From the NCBI RefSeq assembly GCF_013388255.1, contig NZ_CP058215.1:1240001-1304000 (forward strand): 64,000 bases of DNA, given 5' to 3'. The stretch is from Methanolobus zinderi. GTDB taxonomy: Archaea; Halobacteriota; Methanosarcinia; Methanosarcinales; Methanosarcinaceae. Both the position numbers and the translations under genes were made by a program. Of the stretch, positions 62,697 through 64,000 are shown in pieces (position 1 is the stretch's first letter; every line of letters starts with the position of its first letter). The notes beneath the pieces are model-generated. The model was not told where the DNA came from and made no database searches. It saw only the letters and a list, made by a program, of their open reading frames with translations.

Positions 62697-64000
62697 ATGA
62701 AAGCTACAAAAATACTTTTCCTCTTAATACTGGTATTATTTTTAGGTATGGGAAGTCTCATTGGAATATACACGGACTATCTGTGGTTTGAGATGATCGG
62801 ATATACATCCGTTTTCACCACAATATTACAGTGGAGACTGCTCACAATAATACCCGGTTTTATAATTGCGTTCGTATTTCTTTATCTGAATGCAAAGATC
62901 GCAAGGGATTCTATAAGCAAGATACTTGCTGAGAAAAACATTCCTTATGAAAAAATAGATAATCTCTCCGTTTTAATCGGTATCGCAGCTTTTTCGGCCT
63001 TCTTTGGTCTGATCTTCAGTGGCAACTGGAGAACCATTCTGCTATACCTGAACGGCACTTCTTTCGGAATAGAGGACCCCATCCTTATGAATGATATAGG
63101 GTTCTACGTATTCGAGCTTCCGTTCCTTCATATGATCAGGGGTGTGCTGTTCGGACTGACCATTATATCTCTTGTACTGGTCCTTGTTCTTTACATATAC
63201 AGGCTTGAACCTGTATTTCAGGACGAGAGCTCTAGTGCAGCAGACGATGAAGACTTTTATAGCCTGAAAAGTGGTCCGAGTGCAGGCGAAGTCCTTGAAA
63301 AGCTGCCTGCAAAGGTTCTCATTCACCTATCCGCACTGCTTGCTTTGCTGCTTGCATTGATTGCCTTTGGATTTTTCCTTGACAGGTATGATATATTGTT
63401 CTCCCAGCAGGGAGTGGTAGCCGGAGCGGGTTATACAGATGTGCATATAAGGCTACCGATATTAAACATACTGACGATACTCTCACTACTCACAGCAGTA
63501 GCCCTGCTGGCAAATGTGAAACTCAAGAATATCAAGATCCCGGTTATCGGTGTTGTGCTGATCGTGGTGTTCTTCCTGGCAAGTTCATTCGTACCGAATG
63601 TATACCAGCAATTCAGGGTGGAACCCACGGAGTTCCAGCTTGAGGAACCTTACCTTGAGTACAATATCAACTACACTAGGATGGCCTTTGGCTTATCAGA
63701 CATAGAGGAACGCTCCTTTGATGTGAATTCGGACCTGACACTATCTGAACTGGAGAATAACAGCGAGGTGACGGAAAACATTAGAATATGGGACCGGCGC
63801 GCCCTTGAGCAGACCTATCGGCAGCTTCAGCAGATCAGGACCTATTACACGTTTGATAATGTGGACACCGACCGCTATCACACCGAGGATGGATACAGGC
63901 AGTATATGATATCGGCAAGGGAACTGGATACCACTCAGCTCGCACCTGAGGCCAGGACCTGGGTAAACGAACGTCTTGTGTATACCCATGGATTCGGTGT
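62697..64000 (+). CDS. UPF0182 family membrane protein, 5' part (cut by window edge)
   Basis: The frame starts at ATG 62697 and runs off the right edge (434 codons visible). N-terminal part with seven hydrophobic segments (IYTDYLWFEMIGYTSVF, DIGFYVFELPFLHMIRGVLF), then a soluble extracellular region starting VPNVYQQFRVEPTEFQLEEPYLEYNINYTRMAFGL, which is diagnostic for UPF0182/COG1615. Function unknown; the family is widespread in actinobacteria and some methanogens. Confidence 0.9.
   Translation, partial: MKATKILFLLILVLFLGMGSLIGIYTDYLWFEMIGYTSVFTTILQWRLLTIIPGFIIAFVFLYLNAKIARDSISKILAEKNIPYEKIDNLSVLIGIAAFSAFFGLIFSGNWRTILLYLNGTSFGIEDPILMNDIGFYVFELPFLHMIRGVLFGLTIISLVLVLVLYIYRLEPVFQDESSSAADDEDFYSLKSGPSAGEVLEKLPAKVLIHLSALLALLLALIAFGFFLDRYDILFSQQGVVAGAGYTDVHIRLPILNILTILSLLTAVALLANVKLKNIKIPVIGVVLIVVFFLASSFVPNVYQQFRVEPTEFQLEEPYLEYNINYTRMAFGLSDIEERSFDVNSDLTLSELENNSEVTENIRIWDRRALEQTYRQLQQIRTYYTFDNVDTDRYHTEDGYRQYMISARELDTTQLAPEARTWVNERLVYTHGFG

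Noticed and set aside
1-64000. rRNA, tRNA, CRISPR, transposases, prophage
   Set aside because: By reading both strands I found no cloverleaf with TTCGAATC-type arm, no regular direct repeat array and no transposase or integrase motif. A tRNAscan-SE/Infernal run could still reveal a missed small RNA.
62220-64000. Encapsulin nanocompartment operon
   Set aside because: The neighbour is a UPF0182 membrane protein, not an HK97-fold shell; the ferritin-like gene stands alone within the window.

Overview
The window is a stretch of chromosome from a methylotrophic methanogenic archaeon, most likely family Methanosarcinaceae (Methanolobus/Methanococcoides-like; genus not resolved). The markers are methenyl-H4MPT cyclohydrolase (mch), an MsvR-type redox regulator, an MtaA-like methylcobamide:CoM methyltransferase, a corrinoid-protein fragment, a cobamide assembly operon in Methanosarcina-like order (cobD-cbiB-cobZ-cobS-cobY), archaeal Trm1 and Taw2, FilR1/DUF1724 regulators and PGF-CTERM surface proteins. 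Promoters are archaeal (TTTATATA-type TATA boxes). Many starts (GTG and TTG included) follow a GGTGAT/GAGTGAT Shine-Dalgarno. I see no rRNA, tRNA, CRISPR array, insertion sequence or prophage.

Layout. 0-5 kb: 3' end of a P-type cation ATPase, a SIMPL protein, a REC-PAS-histidine kinase, mch and DUF2124. 5-11.5 kb: Taw2, MsvR, DUF2110 with a MarR-like regulator, Trm1, a cupredoxin-like lipoprotein, a phosphoesterase and an AIM24-type protein. 11.6-17.9 kb: cobamide nucleotide-loop operon with two tandem CobD paralogues; the first has lost the PLP lysine. 18-26.8 kb: GNAT, nicotinate phosphoribosyltransferase, DUF1638, an HTH protein, a coiled-coil protein and a U32 peptidase. 27-35 kb: truncated corrinoid protein, TPR protein, membrane protein, Maf, orphan PhnD, two lipoproteins, MtaA-like enzyme, reductase and an AhpD-like protein. 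35-42.6 kb: frameshifted potassium channel, dicarboxylate symporter, hisG, DUF998, DUF2227, a CDGSH protein and the SatD/DUF3307 pair. 42.6-51.3 kb: frameshifted PEP-utilising enzyme, flavin-type oxidase, ligase-polX repair operon, heme c surface protein, hypothetical membrane proteins and a pentapeptide-repeat protein. 51.3-64 kb: soluble tandem-Cache protein, MarR and LonA sharing an operator-like element, ClC channel, FilR1 regulator, an unexplained structured locus, GNAT, dienelactone hydrolase, TrkA-C protein, encapsulated-ferritin-type protein and the start of a UPF0182 protein.

How they fit together. Core C1 metabolism (mch, mtaA-like) depends on cobamides, and the cob operon supplies the lower part of that pathway. 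The unusual content is mostly in paired or altered genes: a CobD pseudo-aminotransferase next to an intact copy, a class III cyclase-like SatD coupled to a membrane partner, a corrinoid protein reduced to its helical cap under an apparently intact promoter, two genes broken at homopolymer runs, and a three-hairpin locus at about 59.4-59.5 kb that could be a small RNA or a leaderless 50-residue gene.
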